The notes: generated by a model not told the origin, from the letters alone. A DNA stretch of 64,000 bases from Exiguobacterium marinum DSM 16307 (GCF_000620845.1 NZ_KK211189.1:1255662-1319661), one strand, 5' to 3'. Shown: positions 28,977-38,466, counted from the stretch's first letter. Numbers and translations are program-made.

Positions 28977-29960
28977 ATGTCACATATTCTGGATAAAGAT
29001 CATATTGACCCAAAAGACATCACCCGTATCGCCGTCATCGGTGCCGGTTGGGTTGGGGTCAGTTTTGCCTATCAATTATCGACGGCTGCCCTTTGTGAAG
29101 AGCTCGTCTTAATCGACTCGAACCATGCCAAGGCGGAAGGGGAGGCGATGGACCTCAATCACGGCATCTCCTTCGCCCCGACACCGGTCCGGATTTGGGC
29201 AGGTGATTACTCGGATTGTAAAGACGCAGACATTGTCGTCATCACGGCAGGGGCAGCACAAAAGCCGGGTCAGACGCGGATGGACCTCGTCGACCAAAAC
29301 GCCAAGGTCGTCCGCACCGTGACAGAAGACTTGATGAAGAGCGGATTCGACGGCATCTTAGTCGTCGCTACGAATCCGGTCGATGTGATGGCGCACGTCG
29401 CCTGGAAAGCATCGGGCTTACCGAAAGAACGCGTTATCGGTTCAGGCACCGTGCTGGATACGGCACGACTCCGCTACAAACTTGGAGACTATTTCGAATT
29501 GTCATCACGGAACTGTCATGCCTACTACATGGGCGAACATGGCGATACCGGTTTTGTCGCATGGCATAACGCCCGCATCTATGGGAAGAGTATCGATGAA
29601 CTGTTAGCTGAAAATGAAAAGTATCAGTTTGAACACTTGGAAGCCATCTATTCAGAGGTACGAAACGCCGCCTATCAAATCATTGAGCATAAGAACGCTG
29701 CCTACTATGCGATTGGGGTCGGTTTGCTTCGCATCATTCGGGCCATCGTGCGAAATGAAAACTCTGTCGTGACGATCGGCGCCCACTTAGACGGCGAATA
29801 CGGGGCGAGTGACGTGCATATCGGCGTACCGGCCTTGATTGACCGGAGCGGTATTCGAAAGATCATCGAGATTGAATTGACGGACGAAGAACAACAGAAG
29901 TTTGATGCGTCGGTACAAGCCATCAAGGCGGGAATCGAGAAGGTCGAACCCGCATCCTAA
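28977..29960 (+). CDS. ldh: L-lactate dehydrogenase
   Basis: NAD-dependent enzyme of 327 residues of the lactate/malate dehydrogenase family. The dinucleotide site is GAGWVG (22-27). The substrate loop reads AAQKPGQTRMDLV; the glutamine before KPG favours lactate over malate, where arginine is usual. The catalytic histidine is in MGEHGDTGF. It regenerates NAD by reducing pyruvate. The C-terminal half is a little unusual (AWHNARIYG in place of the common VWSHANI). The ATG at 28977 follows GGAAAGGAAGG; a 39-codon upstream extension runs through the suf terminator and was rejected. Confidence 0.88.
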   Translation: MSHILDKDHIDPKDITRIAVIGAGWVGVSFAYQLSTAALCEELVLIDSNHAKAEGEAMDLNHGISFAPTPVRIWAGDYSDCKDADIVVITAGAAQKPGQTRMDLVDQNAKVVRTVTEDLMKSGFDGILVVATNPVDVMAHVAWKASGLPKERVIGSGTVLDTARLRYKLGDYFELSSRNCHAYYMGEHGDTGFVAWHNARIYGKSIDELLAENEKYQFEHLEAIYSEVRNAAYQIIEHKNAAYYAIGVGLLRIIRAIVRNENSVVTIGAHLDGEYGASDVHIGVPALIDRSGIRKIIEIELTDEEQQKFDASVQAIKAGIEKVEPAS

Positions 29961-29990
29961 AAAAATCCGACTGCGCGAGCAGTCGGATTG
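29958..29990 (-). terminator. Terminator shared by ldh and the AgcS gene
   Basis: Perfect stem AATCCGACTGC / GCAGTCGGATT with loop GCGA. The long T run is on the minus strand, so it mainly serves the AgcS gene but could also stop ldh transcripts. Confidence 0.85.
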
Positions 29991-29994
29991 TTGG

Positions 29995-31377
29995 TTAAGA
30001 CGCCTTTTCTTCGGCGATATCTTTTTTATAATACTTCTCTGACGTAAAGAACTCGTTCGTCAATCGTTTTACTTCACTGCTTAAAAGTAGGACGGCAATC
30101 ATGTTCGGGATGAGAATCATCGCGAGCATCAAGTCGAGGAAGTTCCAGATCATCTGCGCTCCACCGATCGAACCGATGACGATGGAGACGATATAGACCG
30201 CCTTCATGACCTTACCTGCCGTCAACCCGAACAAGTACTCGGCCTGACGTGAGCCGTAAAAGATGATGACGATGATCGTCGAGAGCACGAAGAAGATGAG
30301 TGAGATCGTGACGAGTAAACTTCCTGTGTAACCGAAGTATTCGCGGAAAGCGATTGTCGTCAAGGCAGCAGGGTCTTCCATCGCACCGTCAGCCGTCCAG
30401 ACACCTGAAGAGAGAACGACGAATGCGGTCGTGCTACAGATGATGAGCGTGTCGATGACGATACCGATGACCGCCCAGAACCCTTGTCGTACCGGATGGT
30501 CAGTCTGTGCGGCGGCATGAGCGATTGGTGCCGTCCCAAGACCTGCTTCATTCGAATAGAGTCCGCGGGCGAAGCCCCAACGAATCGTCTCGGCGACTGC
30601 GGCCCCAGCGAATCCACCGAACGCTGCCATTGGCTCGAACGCATAAGAGAAGATGAGACTGAGCACGTCGGGGATTTCAGACAGGTTCATCAAGACGATC
30701 ACGAGTCCGGCTCCGACATAAATGAGTGCCATACCGGGTACGACGACCTCGGTCACTTTGGCGATGCGCTTCAGTCCTCCGAAGACGATGATGCCGACGA
30801 GACAAGCGATGAGAATGCCAGTGATGAGCGTATTCCCATTGAATGTTTCACGGACTGCGGAGCTAACAGCGTTTCCTTGAACCATGATACTCGGAATGAG
30901 TTCGATCATAAGCGCGAAAGCGAACCAAGTTGCGAGCCATTTCCACCGAAGTCCTTTTGCTATGTAATAGACCGGCCCCCCGACGAATTCGCCGGCATCA
31001 TTTTTTTCACGATAGTGAACGGCCAACACGCTCTCTGAGAATTTGATGGCCATGCCGATGATGGCGATGACCCACATCCAAAAGATGGCACCCGGTCCCC
31101 CGAACATAATCGCTGCAGGTACACCGATGATGTTCGCGGCCCCGACTGTTGAAGAGAGGGCTGATGTCAATGCTTGTCTCGGGCTGATGTCGCCTTCACC
31201 TTTTGGTTTTTTGAAGATGCTGCCAAACGTTTGCTTGAATATGTAGATTGGATAACGAAACTGAAAGAAGCCGAGCTTGATCGTGAGGAAGACACCGGAT
31301 AAGACGAGTAACGAGATGATGGGCACGCCCCAAAGCCAGTCCGAAATCGTTGTCACGAAATTAATAAAGTCATTCAT
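29995..31377 (-). CDS. alsT: Sodium:alanine/glycine symporter, AgcS (AlsT-like)
   Basis: Membrane protein of 460 residues with about 11 helices. AgcS marks are QALTSALSSTVGAANIIGVP, AIFWMWVIAIIGMAIKFSES, WGFARGLYSNEAGLGTAPIA and the helix ending EYLFGLTAGKVMK. The family takes up alanine, glycine or glutamine with sodium. AlsT of B. subtilis is the nearest named member that I recognise. Ribosome site GGAGTGG. Monocistronic, convergent with ldh. Confidence 0.88.
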   Translation of the reverse strand: MNDFINFVTTISDWLWGVPIISLLVLSGVFLTIKLGFFQFRYPIYIFKQTFGSIFKKPKGEGDISPRQALTSALSSTVGAANIIGVPAAIMFGGPGAIFWMWVIAIIGMAIKFSESVLAVHYREKNDAGEFVGGPVYYIAKGLRWKWLATWFAFALMIELIPSIMVQGNAVSSAVRETFNGNTLITGILIACLVGIIVFGGLKRIAKVTEVVVPGMALIYVGAGLVIVLMNLSEIPDVLSLIFSYAFEPMAAFGGFAGAAVAETIRWGFARGLYSNEAGLGTAPIAHAAAQTDHPVRQGFWAVIGIVIDTLIICSTTAFVVLSSGVWTADGAMEDPAALTTIAFREYFGYTGSLLVTISLIFFVLSTIIVIIFYGSRQAEYLFGLTAGKVMKAVYIVSIVIGSIGGAQMIWNFLDLMLAMILIPNMIAVLLLSSEVKRLTNEFFTSEKYYKKDIAEEKAS

Positions 31378-31469
31378 AAAACCACTCCAATTCCATTATT
31401 TTACTTAAATACTGTTTCCTAAAGTAAGGACGTCTAAACATCTTTGTCAAAATGAAGGGGGAAAATAGA

Positions 31470-31745
31470 ATGAGAGTCGTCGCTAAACATTTGATTGTAT
31501 CTGGACGTGTCCAAGGAGTCGGGTTTCGGTATTTTTCACAAGAGACCGCACAACAATACGGAATCAAAGGTTGGGTTCGAAATCAAAGTGATGGGACAGT
31601 CGAACTTCATGTAGAAGGACCAGAACAAGACATTGAAGCCTTTAAAAAAGCTGTGAAAGACGGTAACCGTTTCGTCGGGGTCGAAAAGATTGAGGAGAAG
31701 GAAACAGAAAATCAAGCTTTCCGTTCGTTCGATATTAAGTATTAA
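31470..31745 (+). CDS. acyP: Acylphosphatase
   Basis: Small enzyme of 91 residues that hydrolyses acyl phosphates. The active site is complete: Arg20 in SGRVQGVGFRYF and Asn38 in GWVRNQSDG. The ATG at 31470 follows GAAGGGGGAAAATAG; an earlier in-frame ATG at 31452 overlaps that site and was rejected. A weak hairpin with T7 lies just after the stop (31752-31786). Confidence 0.92.
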   Translation: MRVVAKHLIVSGRVQGVGFRYFSQETAQQYGIKGWVRNQSDGTVELHVEGPEQDIEAFKKAVKDGNRFVGVEKIEEKETENQAFRSFDIKY

Positions 31746-31751
31746 GCGCTT

Positions 31752-31786
31752 ACGACTTCCTTGTAGATTTCAGGGGAGTTTTTTTA
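31752..31786 (+). terminator. Probable terminator after acyP
   Basis: Short stem ACTTCC / GGGGAGT with a 12-nt loop followed by T7. Weaker than others in the window. Confidence 0.5.
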
Positions 31787-31833
31787 TGAAATCCACCTTT
31801 TTAAAAATTAAACCTCTAATTTTGTAGATGGGG

Positions 31834-31861
31834 TGGTCAAACAGTAGGAAGTGTGTATAAT
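31834..31861 (+). promoter_or_regulatory. Promoter of brnQ
   Basis: TGGTCA (31834-31839) and a perfect TATAAT (31856-31861) with a 16-bp spacer. The leader of about 85 nt shows no T-box or other riboswitch that I can recognise. Confidence 0.55.
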
Positions 31862-31950
31862 GAAATAGACCAAGCGATATATTGTCAGAAAATTTAGTTA
31901 TTATTTTTTTGTTAAGTCGTTCGGAATATCAAGTGTATGGAGGTAGTTGT

Positions 31951-33270
31951 ATGAAAAAATCGACATTGTTCCCGTTAGCGTTTACGATTTTTGCTTTATT
32001 CTTTGGGGCCGGGAACTTGCTGTTCCCACCAGAGCTCGGCGCCTTGGCGGGAGAAAATCTCGTACCGGCGATGATCGGGTTCGTCATTACGGGTGTCGGT
32101 TTACCGCTTCTTGCTTTGTTCGCAGTCGCTCGGGTCGGCGGTGGAACAGATCAAATTGCTCGTTATATTCCTAAACGTCTCGCACTCATCTTGACGGGAT
32201 TAATGTATGTGGCCATCGGACCATTCTTCGGAATCCCGCGTACGGCCGCTGTCACGTATGAAATGGGACTCGTTCCGTTTCTCGATTCACCTTCTACTTT
32301 GACACTTGCGATGAGTTCGACCGTCTTCTTCGGGTTGACGTTCTTCTTGACGCTCCGTGCTCAAAAGTTGATTGAAGTCATCGGACGCATCATCACACCA
32401 ATCCTCTTGTTCTTGCTCGCGTCGATTGGGCTCACGAACCTCATCGCACCGCTCGGAGAGCCAGGAGCTCCGGCGGCAGGATTTGAGACGTGGGTCGGTG
32501 CGCTCGGTCAAGGTTTCCAACAAGGCTATTTGACGATGGATGTATTCGGGGCCCTCGTCTTTGGGGCAATCGTCCTCGTCACGTTGAAAGCCAATGGATT
32601 GAGTGATCAAAAAGAAGCATCATCTCTTCTTCGCTCTGCAGGTATGCTTGCCGTAACCTGTTTGATGCTCGTTTACATCTCGCTCGGATCAATCGGAGCA
32701 AACATGGCGGTCGCTGAAGGGACGACGAGTGGTGCAAGCCTTCTTCAAGCGTTTGCTGGTACGTCTTACGGACAAGTCGGAATGCTTGCTCTCGGATTAG
32801 CGGTCTTCCTTGCTTGTTTGACGACAGCGGTCGGACTCATTTCAGAGTTCTCACGCTTTATCAGTAATCAGTTTGATTCACTCAAGTATCACCATGTCGT
32901 CGTTGCGACTACATTGTTCGGTTATTTAATTTCACTCGTCGGATTGGGTACGTTGATTCAAATCGCGATCCCCCTTCTCACGCTTCTCTATCCGGTCATG
33001 ATTGCCCTTGTGCTCGTATCGGTGACGGAACGTCTTCAACGCAACCCTGGTGTGGCGATGAAAGCGACGATCTATACAGCCCTCGTTTTTTCAATCTTCG
33101 AAACGTGGAACGGCATCCAACCTTCTGCGGCAACAGCTTGGATCACTAGCTTGCCAATGGCGGACATTGGTCTTGCTTGGGCGGTTCCGACGATGATCGT
33201 GTATGCGATCACGCTTCTTCTTCCGAAGAGTGGAACCCAAGAATCGCTTGCACAATCACGCATCTCTTAA
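31951..33270 (+). CDS. brnQ: Branched-chain amino acid carrier BrnQ
   Basis: Sodium- or proton-coupled symporter of 439 residues for leucine, isoleucine and valine. The LIVCS family start is clear: FALFFGAGNLLFPPELG (about 15-31), then GIPRTAAVTYEMGL, QGYLTMDVFGALVFG and LACLTTAVGLISEFSRF. About 12 helices. The ATG at 31951 follows GGAGGTAG. The gene has its own promoter and a strong terminator. Confidence 0.92.
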   Translation: MKKSTLFPLAFTIFALFFGAGNLLFPPELGALAGENLVPAMIGFVITGVGLPLLALFAVARVGGGTDQIARYIPKRLALILTGLMYVAIGPFFGIPRTAAVTYEMGLVPFLDSPSTLTLAMSSTVFFGLTFFLTLRAQKLIEVIGRIITPILLFLLASIGLTNLIAPLGEPGAPAAGFETWVGALGQGFQQGYLTMDVFGALVFGAIVLVTLKANGLSDQKEASSLLRSAGMLAVTCLMLVYISLGSIGANMAVAEGTTSGASLLQAFAGTSYGQVGMLALGLAVFLACLTTAVGLISEFSRFISNQFDSLKYHHVVVATTLFGYLISLVGLGTLIQIAIPLLTLLYPVMIALVLVSVTERLQRNPGVAMKATIYTALVFSIFETWNGIQPSAATAWITSLPMADIGLAWAVPTMIVYAITLLLPKSGTQESLAQSRIS

Positions 33271-33274
33271 GTTT

Positions 33275-33308
33275 TGCCCATCCTTTGGTCAAGGATGGGC
33301 TTTTTTTC
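33275..33308 (+). terminator. Terminator after brnQ
   Basis: Perfect stem GCCCATCCTT / AAGGATGGGC, loop TGGTC, T7. Confidence 0.92.
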
Positions 33309-33376
33309 TGTCTTATTGTTTGCCCATACCCGAGCACAAACAGTAAAATGAAGAGATGAAAAGGGAGTGACATGCA

Positions 33377-34558
33377 TTGACGACAAAACAAAAAAAACAA
33401 TTGGCGATCCTCATGTTGAACATGTTTATCGCCGTCGCTGGATTCGGGATCATCATACCGATTATTCCGGACTACTTAAAGATGATCGGCGAAGGGGGAA
33501 CGGCCGCCGGACTCATGATTTCCGTATTTGCGGGTGCCCAACTTGTCATGTCACCGATTGCCGGAAAATGGGCAGATGTTTATGGACGTCGATTGATGAT
33601 TATTTTGGGTCTGATTGGATTCACGATCTCAATGGGTGTCTTTTATCTATCCGATAACTTGACGGTCCTTCTCGTGTCTCGTGCCATCGGGGGTGTCGGT
33701 GCTGCGCTATTGATTCCAGCCATTTTTGCCTATGTGGCGGATATCACGACACTGGAGCAACGAGCTCGAGGGAACAGTTATATTTCCGCGGCAATGTCGC
33801 TTGGAATCGTGGTCGGGCCAGGGATTGGTGGATTTTTTGCCGAATTCGGATTGAAGGCACCGTTGCTCGTTTCAGCCGTTGTATCCTTTATTGCCGTCAT
33901 TTCTTCGATACTTCTCCTGAAAGAACCTGACCGTGCTCCATACAAGGCACCGACGGTAAAAGAGTCGTTGCCGACACAACTGGTCATGTCGACGCGAAAG
34001 CCTTATTTTTTCGTGTTGGTCATCAACTTGGTCATGGCGTTTGGACTAATGGCGTATGAATCGGTGCTTGGGCTATATGTCAGTGAGATGTTCAGTGCGA
34101 CACCACAAGAGATTGCTATCATGGTGACCGGGACAGGAATTGTTAGCGTCATTGTTCAATTATTTGCAGTAGATCGTCTCGTTGAACTCTTGGGAGAGGT
34201 CAAGGTCGTGCTCGCCTTCATCGCGCTTGCTTCCTTTGGCTTTTTGTTGTCTTTATTCGCAGGGACATACATGTTGTTCTTCGCTGTAACGCTCGTCATC
34301 TTCTTATCGACCTCGATTTTACGACCGGTGTTGAATACGCTTGTTTCGAAACTGGCAGGAAATGAGCAGGGGCTCGCGATGGGGATGAACAATGCGTATA
34401 TGAGTATCGGAAACATTTTAGGGCCGACTTTGGCAGGTATTGCCTTTGATATCGATATGCGCTATCCGTTCATCATGGGTCTTGTCTTATTGTTGATCAC
34501 ATATACAGGGACATGGAACTGGTCGAAGCGAAAGGCAGCCGCTATTTCAGAATCGTAA
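33377..34558 (+). CDS. MFS multidrug efflux transporter (Bmr/NorA-like)
   Basis: Major facilitator protein of 393 residues, about 12 helices. IIIPIIPDYLKMIGEGG at residues 28-44, the loop signature GKWADVYGRRLMIILG, and motif C in SLGIVVGPGIGGFFAEFG place it among proton-coupled drug antiporters like Bmr, NorA or TetA(L) relatives. The start is TTG at 33377 after AAGGGAGTG. It ends 11 bp before the DUF72 gene and may be co-transcribed with it. The substrate is not known. Confidence 0.85.
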   Translation: MTTKQKKQLAILMLNMFIAVAGFGIIIPIIPDYLKMIGEGGTAAGLMISVFAGAQLVMSPIAGKWADVYGRRLMIILGLIGFTISMGVFYLSDNLTVLLVSRAIGGVGAALLIPAIFAYVADITTLEQRARGNSYISAAMSLGIVVGPGIGGFFAEFGLKAPLLVSAVVSFIAVISSILLLKEPDRAPYKAPTVKESLPTQLVMSTRKPYFFVLVINLVMAFGLMAYESVLGLYVSEMFSATPQEIAIMVTGTGIVSVIVQLFAVDRLVELLGEVKVVLAFIALASFGFLLSLFAGTYMLFFAVTLVIFLSTSILRPVLNTLVSKLAGNEQGLAMGMNNAYMSIGNILGPTLAGIAFDIDMRYPFIMGLVLLLITYTGTWNWSKRKAAAISES

Positions 34559-34569
34559 AGGAGGACGCT

Positions 34570-35415
34570 ATGATTTACATTGGTGTGACGGGTTGGGGGG
34601 ACCATGATCTGTTATATACAACTCCAGAAGAACGAAAACAAAAACTTTCAACGTACGCGGGTCATTTTCCGACCGTTGAAGTTGATTCGACATTTTATGC
34701 AATACAACCTGTGAAAAATTTCGAGAAGTGGGATGCTGAGACACCGGACCACTTCCAATTCATCGTGAAAGTTTCCAGGGAAATGAGCGGACACGATCGT
34801 GAACCGAAAACGCCACTAGTTGAGTTGTTTGAACGATATCGCGTTTCTGTCGACCCATTGAAAAAGTCAGGGAAATTACGAGCTGTTCTCGTTCAACTAC
34901 CGCCTTGGTTCGATGTCTCAAAACCGCATCTCGATTATTTACGAACAATACGTGCCGAGCTTTCCGACTATGAGATTGCCGTCGAGTTTCGAAATCCTTC
35001 TTGGTTCTCCGAAGCGTTCCGAGACCGTACGCTTCAATTTTTAGCTGAACAACGCTTCATCAACACGATTTGTGATGAGCCCCAGACGAAAGAGAGTAGC
35101 ATCCCCTTCGTACCGGTCGTGACAAATCCTGACGTCGCGGTCGTTCGATTGCATGGACGAAACACATCCGGATGGCTTAAAAAGCCGGGTATGACGAGTC
35201 AAGAATGGCGGCACGTTCGTTGTCTGTATCGGTATAGCGAGGAGGAACTTCAGGAATTGGCTGTTTCACTTCGCGAGATTGACCGTGAGGCGAAAGACGT
35301 GTATGTATACTTTAACAACAACTCGGCCGGGGATGCAGCGCCGAATGCGAAGCGTCTAATTGAAATTCTTGGGCTCGAATATGAGCTTGCACCGAGACAA
35401 ATCAGTTTGTTTTAG
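34570..35415 (+). CDS. DUF72 family protein, YunF-like
   Basis: Protein of 281 residues of the YecE/DUF72 family, a TIM-barrel-like fold without a proven reaction. Family marks are IGVTGWGDHDLLYT at the start, EVDSTFYAIQP, FQFIVKVSREMSGHDR, EFRNPSWF, RLHGRNTSGW and the final YVYFNNNSAGDAAPNAKRL. YunF of B. subtilis is the same size, and the next gene is yunD-like as in that genome. The ATG at 34570 follows AAAGGAGG; the longer frame from 34513 lies in the MFS gene. Confidence 0.85.
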   Translation: MIYIGVTGWGDHDLLYTTPEERKQKLSTYAGHFPTVEVDSTFYAIQPVKNFEKWDAETPDHFQFIVKVSREMSGHDREPKTPLVELFERYRVSVDPLKKSGKLRAVLVQLPPWFDVSKPHLDYLRTIRAELSDYEIAVEFRNPSWFSEAFRDRTLQFLAEQRFINTICDEPQTKESSIPFVPVVTNPDVAVVRLHGRNTSGWLKKPGMTSQEWRHVRCLYRYSEEELQELAVSLREIDREAKDVYVYFNNNSAGDAAPNAKRLIEILGLEYELAPRQISLF

Positions 35416-35430
35416 AAAGAAGGGATGGCC

Positions 35431-36771
35431 GTGACGATACTTACTATTTTTCACTACAATGATCTTCACTCAAAGTTCGACCAATGGCCGAAACTTGTTT
35501 CATTTTTAGAAGAACATCGCACTGACGACACGCTGTACTTTGATTTAGGAGATCATGCCGATCGCACACATCCGGCGACTGAAGTGACGCGTGGGAAGTT
35601 GAACGTTCGATTACTTGAGCGGCTCCAACCGACGGCTGTCACCATCGGGAACAACGAAGGGATTACGTTCCCTCATGATTGGCTAGCCGAGCTGTATGAC
35701 GAAGCGACATTTCCTGTTTTACTTGGAAATGTGTATGAGGGTGACGGTTCACGACCGGATTGGGTCGAGGAGACGCTCGTTCTCGAGCAAGATGATTTAA
35801 AAATCGGGTTGTTTGGTGTGACTGCTCCATATGAAGAGTTGTATCCAGAGCTCGGATGGCAAATTGAGTCGCCATTGGACGCGACGAAGCGAGCGTTGAA
35901 GCAGTTGGCGCATTGTGACGTCATCATCGCGCTCAGTCACCTCGGATTTTTTGGGGATGAGCGATTAGCTGAGATGTTTCCTGAAATCGACGTCATTCTC
36001 GGTGCACACACACATCACGTCTTAGATGAAGGTGTAACGACGAACGGTGTGCTGATCGCACAGGCAGGGAAGTATGGCAAGTATGTCGGGGAAGTCACGC
36101 TGACGATTGACGGGACGAAAGTTGTGGCAAAAGAAGCACGTCTGCACGAACTAGCACATCAATCTGATAGTCCGGATACATTGAGTTTGTTGCATACGGA
36201 AAGGGCAGAGGCCGAACGACTTCTTGACATTACAATTGCTGAAACGGACGGGTACACGTCAGATTGGTTTGGACACTCCCCTCTCAGCGATTTGCTTGTA
36301 GAAGGCATGGTCGACTGGTGTGAGGCAGACGTCGGGATTATCCCTTCCGGTGTTGTGCTAGAAGGACTTGCTCCCGGGAAAGTGACGTTGAATATGTTGC
36401 ACCACATTTGTCCGCATCCAATCAACCCTTGTGTTCTGACATTAGACGGCAAAACGTTGGCACGTTTTTTACATGATGTAAACGAAGAAACGTTCACGAA
36501 TATGCATGTGAGAGGTCTAGGATTCAGAGGTACCGTTCTCGGAGAACCGAGCCTCTATCAAATCGAGCAACGCGATGGACAAGTTTATGTGATGGGACAG
36601 CTCTTGGATCTGAACCGGTCATACCGCGTCGCGACGGTCGATATGTTGACATTCGGTCCGCTTCTCCCATATTTGGCAGACCAACCGAAACGATATTTCA
36701 TGCCTGAGTTATTGCGGGACGTATTACGGGAAACCATTGTCGCCCGTCATGAAGTGATTCGAAAAGGATAG
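35431..36771 (+). CDS. Cytoplasmic 5'-nucleotidase-family metallophosphoesterase, YunD-like
   Basis: Protein of about 446 residues with the metallophos plus 5'-nucleotidase C-terminal domain plan but no signal peptide, so it acts inside the cell. Motifs are FHYNDLHSKF, DLGDHADRTHP, TIGNNEG (Asn in place of the usual His of GNHE, as I recall for the YunD group), ALSHLGFFGDE and ILGAHTHHVLDEG. It may hydrolyse nucleotide or cyclic-dinucleotide phosphates; the substrate is unproven. I prefer GTG at 35431 because AGAAGGG sits 6 nt before it. The ATG at 35425 would be only 1-2 nt from the ribosome site. Confidence 0.82.
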   Translation: MTILTIFHYNDLHSKFDQWPKLVSFLEEHRTDDTLYFDLGDHADRTHPATEVTRGKLNVRLLERLQPTAVTIGNNEGITFPHDWLAELYDEATFPVLLGNVYEGDGSRPDWVEETLVLEQDDLKIGLFGVTAPYEELYPELGWQIESPLDATKRALKQLAHCDVIIALSHLGFFGDERLAEMFPEIDVILGAHTHHVLDEGVTTNGVLIAQAGKYGKYVGEVTLTIDGTKVVAKEARLHELAHQSDSPDTLSLLHTERAEAERLLDITIAETDGYTSDWFGHSPLSDLLVEGMVDWCEADVGIIPSGVVLEGLAPGKVTLNMLHHICPHPINPCVLTLDGKTLARFLHDVNEETFTNMHVRGLGFRGTVLGEPSLYQIEQRDGQVYVMGQLLDLNRSYRVATVDMLTFGPLLPYLADQPKRYFMPELLRDVLRETIVARHEVIRKG

Positions 36772-36819
36772 AGCGCATCGATGGTGACATGCTATGATAA
36801 CAGAGTGGAGGTGGGAGCG

Positions 36820-37188
36820 ATGATTCGAGTGAATCGCCACGGTTATACCGTCTTAGAAGAAAAACGAGACGGCTTCGATGAAGAAGCGTTTATCGCACGA
36901 TATAGTGACGTGCTTGATAAATACGACTATATAGTAGGTGATTGGGGACATGGTCAATTGCGGTTGAAAGGATTCTATGAACCGAAATCCAAATTGGCGA
37001 CGTACGAGAACCGGATTGATCACGTGATGGACTACGTATACGAATATTGTAATTTTGGTTGTCCATATTTCGTTTTGAAGAAAGAAACGGAAATCAATGA
37101 AGAAGAGAGTGGACCTGTCTTTGGTGGAACGAAGCAAAAACTGAAGTTGAAGCGGAAATTCAACAAGACAGAAGAATCAAATGCGTGA
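36820..37188 (+). CDS. YutD-like protein (DUF1027)
   Basis: Protein of 122 residues of the YutD family, no known function. Typical stretches are YDYIVGDWGHGQLRLKGFY and DYVYEYCNFGCPYFVLKK. The C-terminus is highly basic and low in complexity (KQKLKLKRKFNK), which hints at nucleic acid or ribosome contact (inference). The ATG at 36820 follows GGAGGTGGGAGCG; an earlier in-frame ATG at 36781 lacks a ribosome site. Confidence 0.8.
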   Translation: MIRVNRHGYTVLEEKRDGFDEEAFIARYSDVLDKYDYIVGDWGHGQLRLKGFYEPKSKLATYENRIDHVMDYVYEYCNFGCPYFVLKKETEINEEESGPVFGGTKQKLKLKRKFNKTEESNA

Positions 37189-37343
37189 AGTGCTGAGACG
37201 TCAGCACTTTTTTTATTACAATTGATTTCCAAATATTTCGTTTAGGTAAAAAGTCGTGACTTCGAGTTTTGAGGTTGGAAAAATGTGATAAATTGTCATT
37301 AAGGATAACTACGTAGTTTTGGTTTTTAGAGTGAGGTGATTGG

Positions 37344-37649
37344 ATGCAACATGTACAAACGACCGTCGGGGATCGGGATGACGTCCATAATCGAATTCAT
37401 AACTTCGGACTCGGGATATTGGCCATGCTCTTCTTTGGTTTCCATATCATGATGACCTTCTATTTTACGGCGGCAGTCATTCTGTTTGAACTCTTTCATG
37501 TGTTGATCATCCGTCGCTTTGAATACGGCCATTCGTTCTTACGAAGCCGTGTCTTTAAAGTCGCATCACATCTTGTGTTATCACTCGGGGTGTTGCTATT
37601 GATCTTATCCATGTCTCAGTTCTTTTTAGGTAACGTGATGATTCGCTAG
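37344..37649 (+). CDS. Small membrane protein of unknown function
   Basis: Protein of 101 residues: a polar N-terminus (MQHVQTTVGDRDDVHNR), two closely spaced helices (about 22-58) and a third near the end (VLSLGVLLLILSMSQFFLG). I do not recognise a family. Three histidines and one RRFE motif lie near the helix ends. The ribosome site is GTGAGGTG, and the gene is followed by a clear terminator, so it is probably real. Confidence 0.65.
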   Translation: MQHVQTTVGDRDDVHNRIHNFGLGILAMLFFGFHIMMTFYFTAAVILFELFHVLIIRRFEYGHSFLRSRVFKVASHLVLSLGVLLLILSMSQFFLGNVMIR

Positions 37650-37651
37650 TC

Positions 37652-37680
37652 GGAAAGGGAAATTCCTTTCCCTTTTTTTA
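37652..37680 (+). terminator. Terminator after small membrane protein gene
   Basis: Stem GGAAAGG / CCTTTCC with loop GAAATT, then T7. Confidence 0.8.
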
Positions 37681-37750
37681 TGATTTTTTGAAACGTACTT
37701 CAACCTTTTCACGTACACTATAGTAAGACTATGAAAAAGGATGGGTTACT

Positions 37751-38425
37751 ATGAGATCTGAATGGAAACAACATGCACGGCAAGCATTGAAAGGGAAATG
37801 GTGGTTGATGGCCGGGTTGGCGCTCTTATTCCTCATCATCAATGGGATTCCGCAATGGTTTGCTCCCGAGATGGACGTCAATTCACCAGAACCGTTCACG
37901 TCGACGGACCTCACGTTAAGTTTCGTGTCGAATGTCTTGCAAATCTTGATCGCCCCACTTGCCATCGGTTGGTCATGGCTCGCACTCGGCGTATCCCGTG
38001 AAAAGGGGGCGTCGCTCTCGACGATGTTCAAGCCGTTTCAGATGCGTTATGTGAAACATGTCATTACATCGTTTGTGATGGGTGTATTCCTCGTGTTATG
38101 GACGTTATTGCTCGTCGTACCGGGAATCATCAAAGCATTCTCGTACTCGCTCACACCGTACATTTTGCGCGACCAGCCTGAACTGTCGGCACTTGAATCC
38201 ATCACAGAATCACGTCGCCTCATGGACGGTCACAAGATGGAAGCATTCATGCTCTTCTTGTCCTTCTTCGGCTGGTTCCTCGTCGGGCTCTTGACACTTG
38301 GAATCGGGTTCTTCTTCATCGGACCATACTTCTCGACAACGTATGCGACATTTTACGACTCGATTCGTGACAACCATATAACTGGTGCAGACGAGCCGGT
38401 GCATGGAACAGAACAAGGATTTTAA
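37751..38425 (+). CDS. DUF975 family integral membrane protein
   Basis: Membrane protein of 224 residues with about five helices. The family is recognisable by REWK-like start (RSEWKQHARQALKGKWW), then a long helix (LWTLLLVVPGIIKAFSYSLTPYIL), a cytoplasmic helix with ALESITESRRLMDGHK, and a last helical pair (GLLTLGIGFFFIGPYFSTTYATFY). Function is unknown; related proteins occur near bacteriocin or cell-wall genes elsewhere. Monocistronic and convergent with glpX through a shared terminator. Confidence 0.82.
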   Translation: MRSEWKQHARQALKGKWWLMAGLALLFLIINGIPQWFAPEMDVNSPEPFTSTDLTLSFVSNVLQILIAPLAIGWSWLALGVSREKGASLSTMFKPFQMRYVKHVITSFVMGVFLVLWTLLLVVPGIIKAFSYSLTPYILRDQPELSALESITESRRLMDGHKMEAFMLFLSFFGWFLVGLLTLGIGFFFIGPYFSTTYATFYDSIRDNHITGADEPVHGTEQGF

Positions 38426-38430
38426 TCAAA

Positions 38431-38465
38431 CAAACGCCTCGCTCATATTGAGCAAGGCGTTTTAG
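38431..38465. terminator. Bidirectional terminator between DUF975 gene and glpX
   Basis: Stem AAACGCCTCGCTCA / TGAGCAAGGCGTTT (one mismatch) with loop TAT. Confidence 0.8.
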
Positions 38466-38466
38466 T

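Noticed and set aside
30484-31038. 184-codon frame opposite the AgcS gene
   Set aside because: No start signal, and the opposite strand encodes a complete conserved symporter.
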